A DNA stretch of 64,000 nt from Bradyrhizobium sp. SSBR45G (lineage in GTDB: Bacteria; Pseudomonadota; Alphaproteobacteria; Rhizobiales; Xanthobacteraceae): the NCBI RefSeq assembly GCF_030159255.1, contig NZ_BSCT01000012.1, positions 1 to 64,000 of the forward strand. The letters run 5' to 3'. The position numbers were made by a program, and so were the translations under genes. The notes beneath the pieces were generated by a model that worked only from the letters and a program-made list of their open reading frames with translations, did not search any database and was not told where the DNA came from. Shown here one piece after another: positions 25,095 to 34,400 of the stretch. Each line of letters begins with the position of its first letter. Position 1 is the stretch's first letter.

Positions 25095-27251
25095 CTAGGC
25101 CGCCTGCGCCGCGTCTGCGGAGACGGCGCGCTTGCTGTTGATCAGGTTCAGCAGCCGGGCCGTTGCGCGGGCATCGCACAGGGCCCGGTGGTGGTCCTCG
25201 AGTTCGATGCCGTGGGTCGCGCAGAGGCGTGCGAGGCCGTAGGATTTGTGCCCGGGATAGCTGCGCCGCATGCCCACGCGGGTACACAGCTTCGGGAAGC
25301 GGAAGCGCCGCTCGAGCCGTTCGTATTCGCACGACAGGAAAACGTAGTCGAAGTTCACATTGTGGGCGACGAAGATGGCGTCCTCCATGAACGTCATGAA
25401 GCTGTCGGCGATCTCCGGGAAGACGGGCGCATCCCGGACCATCTGGTTGGTGATGCCGGTCAGCTCCACGATCTTCGCCGGGATCGGCCGCTGCGGATTG
25501 ATCAGCGAGTGCCACTCCGCGATCGGCTGATGGTTGCGGACCTTCACGGCCCCGATCTCCGTGATGCGATCGCCGGCCGACCACGATCCCGTCGTCTCGA
25601 TGTCGACGACGACATAGATCTGGTCGGGGTCGAACCGGTAATCCACGCGGCCGATCTCGGCCGGGATGCCGGCCTGTTCCAGCTGGCGCAGCCGGGTCAA
25701 CTGATTGCGCCGGATCGCGTCGCCCTCGGCCTTGACCTCCACGAAGGACACCTGGCCATCCCGCAGCTGCAGCAGGTCGGGGAAGCCGTCGCGCGTGCCG
25801 CGGAAGTCCTCGCACATCGTGCGGACGATCTCGGCGAGGCCCTCGGCGCTGGCATGGTCGAGCAAGGCGCGCAGCGCGCCCATCTGCACGCGCTCCCAGG
25901 CGAAGATCCCGTTGGGCTGTCCCCATCGGGCGGCGACGGTGCGCAGGATGATCGGAAGCGCAGTCCTCGCCCTGATCTGCGCCAGCTTGCCGTCGATCTG
26001 CGCGGCGAACCGCCGGTGGAAGGTCCGGTCGCGAAGACAATGCGGCACCCAATCGAAGCCGCTGTGGAGCTGGCCCGACTCGAACAGCTCGTCCCAGAAC
26101 AAAAGTCCGAACAGAGCGAGCCAGAGCGAATTCTCCGCGAAATAGACCTCGCCGCCCTGGCGCCGCAGCACGCCGGCGACACCGGCCTCGGGATTGCCGC
26201 GATGCGTGTCGTCGACGACGATCGTCTGTCCCGAGCGCAGCAGGGCCGTACACAGGCCCGTGCGCTGCCCGCCGAACTTGCGCGCGTAGAAGTCCGTCGC
26301 AAACAGATGCTCGTCGTCGCTGTCGGGATCGTCGATCATGTCGCGCAGCAGCGCCTCGGCGGCCGCCTTGTCGCCGTTGGCGTAGAGCAGGCGAACGAGG
26401 CGTTCGCGGCAGCCGGCCGACCGGCCGTTCCTGTAGAGCCGTTCGGCTAGCGCCTTGTCGCCTTGCTCCTCGAACAACTGGCCGAGCTGGCAGGCGGCCC
26501 GGGCGGCAAGGTCGGCCGCATAGTCGGTCGTCCGCGGCGGGCCGTCGAGAATCGCCGCGGCGGTCTCCCGGTCGATCTCGGCGGACCGGAGCGCGATGCG
26601 GTCCAGCACCCGGCTGTAGTGGAAGCAGGCCTGCGCCTCGTCGGCATCGGTGAAGCGCGCGCTGAAGGAGGTTTCCCGATTCGTGCGCAACACGCCGAGA
26701 TCGCGCAGCGCGAAATTCTTGAGATTGTCGGCCGTCTTGCCGAAGTAGAGATACAGCAGGAATTCGATCGGGCGCGTGTTGTCGAGCGCGACGAAGCTCG
26801 CGGCGCCGCAATGCCTGGCGGCGGCATCGAAGGGAATGGTCGACAGGAAGAAGTCGGCCAGGGCCGGCTTCGACCAGGATGCGCGGACGTCACGGCCGAA
26901 CCCGGCCGCACGCGCGCCGTCGAGCAGAGCCGTCTTCGGCAGGCCGAGCACGAAGGCGGGATAATCCTCGCGCCGCAGGTTGCGGGCGTGGCCACAATCG
27001 ATCAACTCCCGAATCGCGGCCTGGAGATCGGTGATCTCGGGATATCTGAACAGCGAGCGATTGAAGATCGGCCCGTGACGGTTGACCATCCGGATCAGCA
27101 GGCACTGCGCGTCCTTGGAGAGGCGGCGAAAGCGGGCGCGGAATGCTCGATCATCGTCGCCGAGAATGTCGCCATACGTCGCTTCGACGAACTGCAGCAT
27201 TTCGACGAAGTGGTCGAGATAATAGTAGACCGGCAACGTGGCGGGTTTCAT
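25095..27251 (-). CDS. FAN1-type VRR-NUC nuclease fused to a DnaQ-like (DEDDh) 3'-5' exonuclease
   Basis: A 718-residue protein, counted from ATG 27251, which has GGGAGG upstream; frames starting at TTG 27299 or GTG 27284 lack one. Residues 1-about 540 resemble bacterial FAN1 structure-specific nucleases: the opening Y-Y-Y-L-D-H-F-V-E-M-L, A-Q-C-L-L-I-R-M-V-N-R-H-G, and a C-terminal VRR-NUC site with D488-G-F-P-D492 and E505-V-K507. A DEDDh exonuclease follows: D550-I-E552-T-T-G, H630-N-V-N-F-D635, and H688...D693. FAN1 cuts 5' flaps and unhooks interstrand crosslinks; DnaQ-like domains trim 3' ends. Both catalytic sets are intact. It is a single gene in an accessory-looking region, with no helicase gene beside it. 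Confidence 0.88.
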   Translation of the reverse strand: MKPATLPVYYYLDHFVEMLQFVEATYGDILGDDDRAFRARFRRLSKDAQCLLIRMVNRHGPIFNRSLFRYPEITDLQAAIRELIDCGHARNLRREDYPAFVLGLPKTALLDGARAAGFGRDVRASWSKPALADFFLSTIPFDAAARHCGAASFVALDNTRPIEFLLYLYFGKTADNLKNFALRDLGVLRTNRETSFSARFTDADEAQACFHYSRVLDRIALRSAEIDRETAAAILDGPPRTTDYAADLAARAACQLGQLFEEQGDKALAERLYRNGRSAGCRERLVRLLYANGDKAAAEALLRDMIDDPDSDDEHLFATDFYARKFGGQRTGLCTALLRSGQTIVVDDTHRGNPEAGVAGVLRRQGGEVYFAENSLWLALFGLLFWDELFESGQLHSGFDWVPHCLRDRTFHRRFAAQIDGKLAQIRARTALPIILRTVAARWGQPNGIFAWERVQMGALRALLDHASAEGLAEIVRTMCEDFRGTRDGFPDLLQLRDGQVSFVEVKAEGDAIRRNQLTRLRQLEQAGIPAEIGRVDYRFDPDQIYVVVDIETTGSWSAGDRITEIGAVKVRNHQPIAEWHSLINPQRPIPAKIVELTGITNQMVRDAPVFPEIADSFMTFMEDAIFVAHNVNFDYVFLSCEYERLERRFRFPKLCTRVGMRRSYPGHKSYGLARLCATHGIELEDHHRALCDARATARLLNLINSKRAVSADAAQAA

Positions 27252-27871
27252 CTGGCGAGCCGGCCTCCCACGGGTCTTGCTCACGATTGCGCTTGGCAAT
27301 CAGGCGACGATTTCGATCGTTCGTTTTTTGTTCTTCCCGACGCATTTGTCAAGGCCAGCGGATGAGCGTCCGGTCCACAAGCACCCTTTGCCGCGCTCCG
27401 GCGACGTGCCGGGCGGGAACGCTGAAGGTGAACAATGCGACGTGGAGACGGGCGAGCACAACACTTCGATCGTCAAATGCGATAGCTCTGCGCGTTGAGG
27501 GGCGATCGGGATTACGGCGCACTAAACCTACCAGGAGAAAATGCACCGTCATGGGGGCAAGCCGCCCGCTGTTGTGGCGGGCGCAATTTCAGGTAGTCAG
27601 ACTAAGCGGCTGCGCCGGTCGATATCAGCCTGCTTTCCCGAGCGTGACGAACAGCCTGGCCTTGCCAGAGACAAGCAGAGAGAAAAGTGTGGCGTCGCCG
27701 TCACCGCACGCCGAGTTGGCGTCGTTCATGCGGACCGCGGACCGCTGCCGCTTGAATCGATCTCGCTTTTGATGACATCCTCACGGCGACTCCGGCCGCC
27801 GAACGACGCGGCCGCTCTCTCCGTCACCTGATTTTCGAGAACCGAGCATCCACGACGAAGGTCAATTAGCG
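27252..27871. other. Intergenic region without a supported gene
   Basis: About 620 bases between divergent genes. Several short frames cross it, but none has a ribosome-binding site, codon bias or a recognisable product. Promoters for the FAN1-DnaQ gene (minus) and the 305-aa gene (plus) should lie here. A short T-run (TTTTTT, 27324-27330) is the only low-complexity feature. Confidence 0.45.
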
Positions 27872-28789
27872 TTGAACAGCCGATACGAATTCAGCATTCC
27901 CCGATCATCCGGCACCGACGATGAGGCGCAGAGCTCGTGCGAGCGGGGGCATTCCGGCACTCGCGCCCTGAGGATTGGCGGCCTTCTGGTGATGGTGCTT
28001 TTCTGGGCCTCGGCGGCGCTGGCTGCGGACGGCCCTGTTTCCCAATACGCCGACGACATCGCGCTGACGAAGGCCACCATTTCCTCGCTGGCGGCCAAAG
28101 ACTTCGCGTCAGTCCGAAATAAGCTCGATCCGACGTTGGGCCAGATCTCGAACGAGAAGCTGGACCAGATGTCGAATGTGATGGGCGCAAGCGAGCCGAT
28201 CTCGGGCGAGACGATCTCATCGACGGGAGCCCACAATTTTCAAACCGGGGACGGCAGCAGTCGCGTCATTCTGGAATATGGATTGACGGGCAAATGGGTG
28301 GTCGTTGATGCCGTCGTCAAGACTCAGGGCGCTTCCAAGCGATTCATCGGACTGTACCTCACCGTCAATACGTTGCCTCTGAGGGAGCTCAACGCGTTTC
28401 ACCTCCTGGGCAAGGGTCCGATCCAATACCTGTTTCTCTCCGCTTGGATTGCAGTGATCGGCCTGACCGGTCTTGCGATCGCCGCCGCCTTCAGGCGCCA
28501 TTCCGGCTGGCGCAGATGGGCGCTCATCGTCGTGATGCCGTTAGGGCTCACGCCAACGCTTGCGATGAATTGGAGTACGGCACAGACGTGGGTGATGGAG
28601 GCCACCAGCAATCCGGCCGGGAATGTTGTTCCTGTCGTTGCCTTTCGCTGGCCGATGGCGCTGTTCGGCTATGCCGCGACTGGCGCTCCGTTCCTCTACA
28701 TCTCGGCTCCGCTCATCGCCTTCGGCTACTTGATCTGGAGCTGGAGTTCATCGCGACGACGACCGTCGCTGGCGGATCAATTTGATTAG
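27872..28789 (+). CDS. Hypothetical membrane protein with exported N-terminal domain
   Basis: A product of 305 residues or slightly fewer. A hydrophobic, signal-like segment (R-I-G-G-L-L-V-M-V-L-F-W-A-S-A-A-L-A, about 34-51) is followed by an extracytoplasmic domain of about 130 residues that opens with a helix (I-S-S-L-A-A-K-D-F-A-S-V) and ends in strands. This recalls DUF3887/DUF4019-type domains. Three further membrane segments follow (about 184-205, 215-235, 260-290). The start is uncertain: TTG 27872 is the only early option in a good context, and the n-region before the signal is unusually long. Function unknown. Confidence 0.65.
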   Translation: MNSRYEFSIPRSSGTDDEAQSSCERGHSGTRALRIGGLLVMVLFWASAALAADGPVSQYADDIALTKATISSLAAKDFASVRNKLDPTLGQISNEKLDQMSNVMGASEPISGETISSTGAHNFQTGDGSSRVILEYGLTGKWVVVDAVVKTQGASKRFIGLYLTVNTLPLRELNAFHLLGKGPIQYLFLSAWIAVIGLTGLAIAAAFRRHSGWRRWALIVVMPLGLTPTLAMNWSTAQTWVMEATSNPAGNVVPVVAFRWPMALFGYAATGAPFLYISAPLIAFGYLIWSWSSSRRRPSLADQFD

Positions 28790-29307
28790 GGGTTACGGAG
28801 CACCAAAGGGCAATGCACCCGGATGCGAACGACGACGTCCGGATGACGGTGCACTTTCATTGTTGCCGTACGGGGCAATCTCCGAACTGTCGCCGTGGGG
28901 CCTAGCAGCCCGATGGCGGTCGGCCGCCACGGGCCGCAAGTGTTGGGAGGCCCGCTGCACGCTTTAGCTTCGCGCACTCGGCAGCGATGAGCTCCATCGC
29001 CGCCGCCCTTGCCGTGTGACGAACGCGAAAATATTCCGTGCTGGCGCAAACAAGATGCGAATTGGACCGGCGCTTCTCGGGATGGTCTGCCGGCGCAAGC
29101 GGCGGCCGCCCACCGTGGGCGGCGCCGCTTCGCCGACCCATGAGTTTCGGCTCAATTGTGAGGTTTGCACGGCGACGTCGACGGCTCAGGTGAAAGATGG
29201 GTGCTGCCGCTGATGCTCTCCGGTGACACATGCGGGTCCCAGGGCCAACATGGCGGTGGAGGCCGAAATTGTTTTGGTCCCCTGAGCGCCCGAATCCGTT
29301 AGGACTG
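28790..29307. other. Intergenic region with one tight palindrome
   Basis: I see no credible gene in these roughly 520 bases. A near-uninterrupted palindrome of 9-base arms (29105-29113 and 29115-29123, GCCGCCCAC facing GTGGGCGGC) is the only structure noted. The region should contain the promoter for the Mfd-like gene. Confidence 0.45.
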
Positions 29308-32300
29308 ATGAAGATTCGTCGGGAGAACTCCCGACGTCCGTCAATTTCGCACGAGACGATCTCTTTGGCCTCAGTTCTTCGCAAGACCCGCGGCCCGGCG
29401 CGGCCGGATGCTACGTCACCGAAGTCTTCCACAGCCGCCAAGAAGGTTGCGCCGCGCAAGAAGACGTCGGTCACAACCAAGAAGGCGGTGGTGCCAAGAG
29501 TCGGTGTGTCGTCGTCGTCTCCCTTGGGGCTGCTTGCGTTGCACCTTGTGACGCAGTGGCAGGCGGCAGGCCGAGGCGGTCTGGTGTTCCTCGCCGAGAA
29601 TGAGCGCAGAGCCGAGCGGCTGGCTTCCGTCATCCAGGTGGTTGAGCCCGACTGCGACGTGCTCGTCTATCCGCGGCTGAACACGCTCCCATTCGATCTG
29701 CTCGAGCCGTCGCGGGACATCGCCGGCCGGCGGAGCGCAGTGTTGAGGCGCCTTGCGAGCGCGAAGAAGGCGATCCTGCTGATCACCACCGTGGAGGCGA
29801 TGATGGAGCGCCTTCCGCTGGCGGCTGACTGGTCCCGGACCGGCACGCTGCTTCGGGTCGGCGACGCGTATTCCGAACCGGATCTCGAGGCTCGCTTCGG
29901 CGCGCTCGGATACGACCTGGACGACAGCCCCGACTTTCCCGGCGGCGTGCTGTTTCATGGAAACACGTTCGAGATTTTCCCGGCCGGTGCGCGGGGTCCG
30001 TTCAGGATTGAGCAATCTCGAGGCAAGATCCGGCGGATCGCAAGCTTCAATCCCATGGATCAGGAGGTGATCTCTGAATTCAAGGAGCTCCAGATCGATC
30101 CGATGTCGGAGCGGCTCGCGTTCAAGGAACGCGCTCGGAACAAGTCCCACCTCTTCGCGTATTGCGCGCGCGCCAAGTGGATGGCCGACAGCGCGGTGCG
30201 CAAGCATGCGGATACTTGGCTGAGGACGATCGAGGATGCGGCCGCCCGCGTCGAGCGCGATAGAGCCTACTTGACCCGGCGCGAATGGGACGAGGCGGCG
30301 AGCAGGATCACGACGCTTCCGCCCACGGCGCCGTATCGCGCGACGCCGGAATTCTTCAAGGAACCCGCGCCCCGAAAGGCCCTCCGCGCATTCATCGAGG
30401 ACGCCCTGCGCGGTGACGCGCGTGTCCTGTTCGTTGCCGCGGTCGAGGCGGATCTGCGTCTCATGGCCCGGATGAGCGGTGTGAAGGCCGAATGCTGCGC
30501 CGACTGGGCGCAGGCGACAGCGCGGGGCCGGCGAGAGGCGGCCCTGCTGGCGGGCTTCGATGCCGGCTTTGTCGTTCCGGGGCGGAAGCCACTCGTCGTC
30601 ATCACGGCTTCCGACGTTCTTGGTAGCAGGGCGCATCAGCCGCAGCCTGTAAACTGGGCTTCGACGCCCGGCTTCGAAGCCGTGAACCTCCCCGAGCTCG
30701 GATCGGTGGTGGTTCATCTGCAACGCGGATTGGCGCGCCTCGGCGGATTGCGGTCGATGGGCAGCGGCGGTGTCTCCGCCCGTGAGATGGTCCGGCTGGT
30801 GTTCGCCGGAAACGACGCCGTCCTCGTGCCTGTTGCGGAGTTGGCCTTGATCTGGCCTTACGCGGCTGAACTCGGAGACACTTCGCTCGACAAGGCGGAT
30901 GGGAGTTCATGGCGGCCGCGGAGAGCGGCTGCCGAGACCGAGATTCACGTCGTCGCCAAGGAGCTCGCGAAGCAGAGGAGCAAGCGCCGGCGGCGGCCCG
31001 CGCCGAAGCTCGTGCCACGGCCGGCGACCTATGAGTCGTTCGCCGCGCGGTTTCCGTATTTCACCACCCCGGATCAGGCCCAGGCCATCCGCGACGTTCT
31101 CGACGACCTCGCGTCGGGGCACCCGATGGACCGGATCGTCTGCGGCGATGTCGGCTTCGGCAAGACCGAGGTCGCGCTGCGCGCCGCGGCGGCCGCAGTC
31201 CTGGCGGGCAAGCAGGTCGCGATCGTCGTTCCAACGACGGTCTTGGCGCGACAGCATGTCGAGACGTTCCGCAAGCGCTTCGCGGCGCTCGGCATCGAGG
31301 TCGGAAATCTGTCGCGCGTCGCGTCGACAGCCGAGGCCCGCCAGGTGCGGGACGGATTGAAGAGCGGCGAGCTCAAGGTCGTCGTCGGGACGCTCTCGCT
31401 CGCGTCCAAGGACATCAAGTTTGCCGATCTCGGCCTGGTCATCATCGACGAGGAGCAGCATTTCGGGGCGGCCGACAAAGCCCTGCTGTCGAGCCTCAAC
31501 AAGAACGGTCACAGGCTCTGGATGAGCGCGACGCCGATCCCGCGCACGCTCGCGGCAGGCCTGACCGGTCTGCGGGATCTCAGCGTGATCGCGACGCCGC
31601 CGGTCCATCGCGTCCCGGTCGTGACCAAGGTGGGCCCGCTTTCGGACATCGCGATCGCGGCCGCCCTGGTGCGCGAGCATCGGCGTCACGGTCAGAGCTT
31701 CGTGGTCTGCCCCAGGATTCAGGATCTGGATCCCCTGCTGACCCGCATCCACGCGCTGGCGCCCGAGCTGCGGATCATCTCGCTTCACGGCAAACTGTCG
31801 GCAGACGAGATCGATGAAAGACTGATGGCGTTCGTCGAAGGCAATGCGGACGTCTTGCTCGCGACCAACATCGTGGAAAGCGGTCTCGACATCCCGCGGG
31901 CCAACACCATCGTCGTATGCTGGCCGGAACGATTCGGCTTGGCGCAACTGCATCAGCTGCGCGGTCGGGTGGGGCGTGGCGGCATTCGCGCGTTCGCGCA
32001 TTTCCTGACGGAGGGCGGTTCCGACCGCTCGGAGAAGCGGCTGTCTGTTCTCGAGGAGCTGAACCGCCCCGGCGCAGGCTTTGCGATCAGCGCGCGTGAT
32101 CTCGATCTCCGCGGCGGCGGCGACATGTTGTCGGACCGGCAGTCCGGTCACGTGCAGGTGTTTGGCCCGACTCTCTATGGCCATCTTCTGACCCTGGCGC
32201 TCGACGGCGACCACGAGGGAATGTCCGCCCTTTGGGTTCCGGAGCTGAACCTTCCCATCGCCGAGCTACTTCCGTCGGACTATGTGCAGTCGGAGGCCCT

Positions 32301-32634
32301 GAGGCTCGAGATCTACGCGCGAGCCGCCCGGTGCCGAACCGAGGACGAGATCGAAGAGCTCGAGGACGAAACGCAACGCCGCTTCGGCAGTCTGCCGCCG
32401 GCGGCCAGCAACTTTTTCGCAATCGCCAAGCTCAGGACAAGTTGCAGAGAGCGCGGGATCATGCGTCTCGACGTCGGGCCAGAAGCCATTGCGGCCATGC
32501 TGCTGCCGGGACGAGTCCGGAAGTCGTGCTCACGGTTGCTGCAGCGCGACGGCAATCGGCTCATCTACGCCGGGCGGAGCAGCGAGCCGGTCTTGCACAG
32601 GATCGAACAGTTCATGGATCTTCTGGACGATTAG
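29308..32634 (+). CDS. Mfd-like transcription-repair coupling factor paralogue (SF2 helicase/translocase)
   Basis: A 1108-residue protein with Mfd domain order. A degenerate UvrB-like N-terminal region (L-P-F-D-L-L-E-P-S near 130) is followed by an RNA-polymerase-interaction-like domain (S-V-V-V-H-L-Q-R-G-L-A-R, then F-A-G-N-D-A-V-L-V-P-V). RecG-like motor domains follow, with Walker A G-D-V-G-F-G-K-T near 613-620, D714-E-E-Q-H, S-A-T-P-I-P-R-T-L, and the final motif G-R-V-G-R-G. A C-terminal TRCF domain ends the protein. Canonical Mfd reads D-E-E-Q-R and lacks the basic, Lys-rich N-terminal tail seen here. It is shorter and more divergent than housekeeping Mfd, so it is probably a second, accessory copy. 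I chose ATG 29308 (M-K-I-R-R-E-N). No repair partner gene is adjacent except the FAN1-type nuclease 2 kb away. Confidence 0.85.
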   Translation: MKIRRENSRRPSISHETISLASVLRKTRGPARPDATSPKSSTAAKKVAPRKKTSVTTKKAVVPRVGVSSSSPLGLLALHLVTQWQAAGRGGLVFLAENERRAERLASVIQVVEPDCDVLVYPRLNTLPFDLLEPSRDIAGRRSAVLRRLASAKKAILLITTVEAMMERLPLAADWSRTGTLLRVGDAYSEPDLEARFGALGYDLDDSPDFPGGVLFHGNTFEIFPAGARGPFRIEQSRGKIRRIASFNPMDQEVISEFKELQIDPMSERLAFKERARNKSHLFAYCARAKWMADSAVRKHADTWLRTIEDAAARVERDRAYLTRREWDEAASRITTLPPTAPYRATPEFFKEPAPRKALRAFIEDALRGDARVLFVAAVEADLRLMARMSGVKAECCADWAQATARGRREAALLAGFDAGFVVPGRKPLVVITASDVLGSRAHQPQPVNWASTPGFEAVNLPELGSVVVHLQRGLARLGGLRSMGSGGVSAREMVRLVFAGNDAVLVPVAELALIWPYAAELGDTSLDKADGSSWRPRRAAAETEIHVVAKELAKQRSKRRRRPAPKLVPRPATYESFAARFPYFTTPDQAQAIRDVLDDLASGHPMDRIVCGDVGFGKTEVALRAAAAAVLAGKQVAIVVPTTVLARQHVETFRKRFAALGIEVGNLSRVASTAEARQVRDGLKSGELKVVVGTLSLASKDIKFADLGLVIIDEEQHFGAADKALLSSLNKNGHRLWMSATPIPRTLAAGLTGLRDLSVIATPPVHRVPVVTKVGPLSDIAIAAALVREHRRHGQSFVVCPRIQDLDPLLTRIHALAPELRIISLHGKLSADEIDERLMAFVEGNADVLLATNIVESGLDIPRANTIVVCWPERFGLAQLHQLRGRVGRGGIRAFAHFLTEGGSDRSEKRLSVLEELNRPGAGFAISARDLDLRGGGDMLSDRQSGHVQVFGPTLYGHLLTLALDGDHEGMSALWVPELNLPIAELLPSDYVQSEALRLEIYARAARCRTEDEIEELEDETQRRFGSLPPAASNFFAIAKLRTSCRERGIMRLDVGPEAIAAMLLPGRVRKSCSRLLQRDGNRLIYAGRSSEPVLHRIEQFMDLLDD

Positions 32635-32926
32635 CGGATGACACCTGGCCGCTTCTGCTCGCGCGGGAGACCGGACGTGTGACCTCCGCGAGCGCGACGG
32701 CAGGATTGGCAGCCGCAGTGAGGGTTATGGTGACAGTGCACTAAACTGCGCTGACCAGCGGGCCAAGAAGCGTTGGGCGAGACCGTCCAGGCGCGGAATC
32801 GGCCCACCGCCCGCGGTCAACCCAGAGCGGCTCCCACGGCGCCTTTGACTCCAGGTTGCTGAAGTGATCAAGTTCGTTCGCAACGAGAACAAAAAGTTCC
32901 GGGCGGCTGAACCCAGGGAGGCGATC

Positions 32927-33667
32927 ATGAACGGCAACGGCGACAAGCTCGTGGCGGAGGCGATCGGGACGTTCTGGCTGACGTTCGGCGGCTGCGGCAG
33001 CGCAGTGATTGCGGCCGGTGTGCCCGATGTGGGCATCGGCATGCTCGGCGTGTCGCTGGCGTTCGGCCTCACGGTGCTGACCATGGCCTATGCGATCGGC
33101 CACATCTCCGGCTGTCATCTCAATCCGGCTGTGACGGTGGGCTTGGCCTGCGGCGGGCGGTTTCCGGCCGGCTTGATCGGGCCCTACATCCTCGCGCAGG
33201 TGGTCGGCGCCATCGTCGGCGCGGCGGTGCTGTACGCGATCGCCAGCGGCGCGCCGGACTTCAGCCTGGCGGGCGGCTTTGCCGCCAACGGCTATGCCGA
33301 ACATTCGCCCGGCAAATACAGCCTCGGGGCCTGCCTGCTCACCGAATTCGTGCTGACGATGATGTTCCTGTTCGTCATCATGGGCGCGACCCATGGCAAG
33401 GCGCCGGCCGGATTCGCGCCGATTGCGATCGGGCTGGCCCTGACGCTGATTCACCTCATCGGCATTCACGTCACCAACACCTCGGTGAACCCGGCGCGCA
33501 GCACCGGGCCGGCGCTGTTCGTCGGCGGCTGGGCGCTGGCGCAGCTCTGGCTGTTCTGGGTGGCGCCCCTGCTCGGCGGCGCTGCCGGCGGCTTCCTGTA
33601 TCGCTGGCTGAGCCCGGAGCCGGCCGGCGACGTGGTCGGGCAGAGCGCGCTCGCGAAAAAGGCGTAG
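32927..33667 (+). CDS. aqpZ: Aquaporin Z-type water channel
   Basis: A 246-residue six-helix channel of the major intrinsic protein family. Both pore NPA boxes are present (L-N66-P-A-V-T and V-N188-P-A-R-S), with the arginine after the second box and a His in G-I-H-V helping to form a narrow water-selective filter. These features favour a water channel over a glycerol facilitator. AGGGAGG sits just before ATG 32927; the frame upstream of that is not needed. It probably equilibrates water across the inner membrane in osmotic shifts. Confidence 0.95.
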   Translation: MNGNGDKLVAEAIGTFWLTFGGCGSAVIAAGVPDVGIGMLGVSLAFGLTVLTMAYAIGHISGCHLNPAVTVGLACGGRFPAGLIGPYILAQVVGAIVGAAVLYAIASGAPDFSLAGGFAANGYAEHSPGKYSLGACLLTEFVLTMMFLFVIMGATHGKAPAGFAPIAIGLALTLIHLIGIHVTNTSVNPARSTGPALFVGGWALAQLWLFWVAPLLGGAAGGFLYRWLSPEPAGDVVGQSALAKKA

Positions 33668-33933
33668 CACAATCGCCCCCACGCGGATGAATCGGCGGCG
33701 TGCTGGCTCGTCGCTCACGCCGCTGCGCCGCCCTCAATCGCTACCGTTCCGTTTGGATTATGCGGGCCTTCATGCGGGTCTTGGCAGGGAACGATCTCGC
33801 AGGCGGGGCGATGAGCTGGAGCAGCGAGAGCCATTGTCCGATCGTCTCCATGATCCCGCCGCGCTACGATACTTCGTATTACGGATCATCCAGTGCGCCT
33901 GCTCTGGCGTTCTGCAGCGACAGGGAGGCCGAA

Positions 33934-34119
33934 ATGTTCGTCGATTTGCCCGGCTACTGGCCGCACGAACCGAAGCCGGAGCCGCCGAAGCGGCGGCTGT
34001 CGGCCGGCGGGGAGAAGCTGCTGCTCGCGCTGCTCGGCTTCAACATGGTGCTGCTTGTGGTCGCGCCGATCGGCGGCGCCACGCTGATCCAATGGCTGGT
34101 TGCGGTGCTGTCGCGTTGA
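33934..34119 (+). CDS. Hypothetical small membrane protein, 61 aa
   Basis: A 61-residue product: a Pro/Glu-rich cytoplasmic stretch (M-F-V-D-L-P-G-Y-W-P-H-E-P-K-P-E-P-P-K-R-R) and one membrane helix (L-L-L-A-L-L-G-F-N-M-V-L-L-V-V-A-P-I-G-G-A). ATG 33934 is preceded by a strong AGGGAGG. The frame extends upstream to 33700, but without a ribosome-binding site. Small proteins of this layout are common in the group, and no function is known. Confidence 0.6.
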   Translation: MFVDLPGYWPHEPKPEPPKRRLSAGGEKLLLALLGFNMVLLVVAPIGGATLIQWLVAVLSR

Positions 34120-34264
34120 TGATGAGTGAAGCATTGCCCGTGCGTCAGGTCCGTACGGCTCTTGCGTGGGACGATTCCTTCGACTGCCGCAGGCCAACGC
34201 ATATGAGGAAGAGGCGTGGCAGCGCCGGTTCCGATCTGGCACCTCGTCGCCCTGATGAGCGAAA

Positions 34265-34339
34265 GCCGACGCCTCTTCGGCGTCGGCGATAGCGACATCC
34301 GGGTTCACCGGCGACAGCGCGTGACAACCCGGATGTCGC
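34265..34339. terminator. Two hairpins between convergent genes
   Basis: A perfect 9-base stem GCCGACGCC/GGCGTCGGC (34265-34273, 34279-34287) with a 5-base loop is followed by a second inverted repeat with perfect 14-base arms (34292-34305 and 34326-34339, core ACATCCGGGTT/AACCCGGATGT). They sit between a plus-strand gene ending at 34119 and ubiG ending at 34401, so a bidirectional termination role fits. There are no long T-runs. Confidence 0.55.
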
Positions 34340-34400
34340 GTCCGCCTCCGCCCTCCGGGCGCAGGCTTCCGCTCATCCGGGCGACGATTCTGTCGAGGTG

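Noticed and set aside
24703..26811. A 702-codon frame overlapping the FAN1-DnaQ gene on the same strand
   Set aside because: The other frame encodes intact VRR-NUC and DEDDh motifs. This one is Arg/Pro-rich without motifs.
21419..29300. A second copy of the tRNA-Phe 3' end that would mark the far edge of an island, and an integrase gene
   Set aside because: Reading by eye I found neither. An island is suggested by composition and content only.
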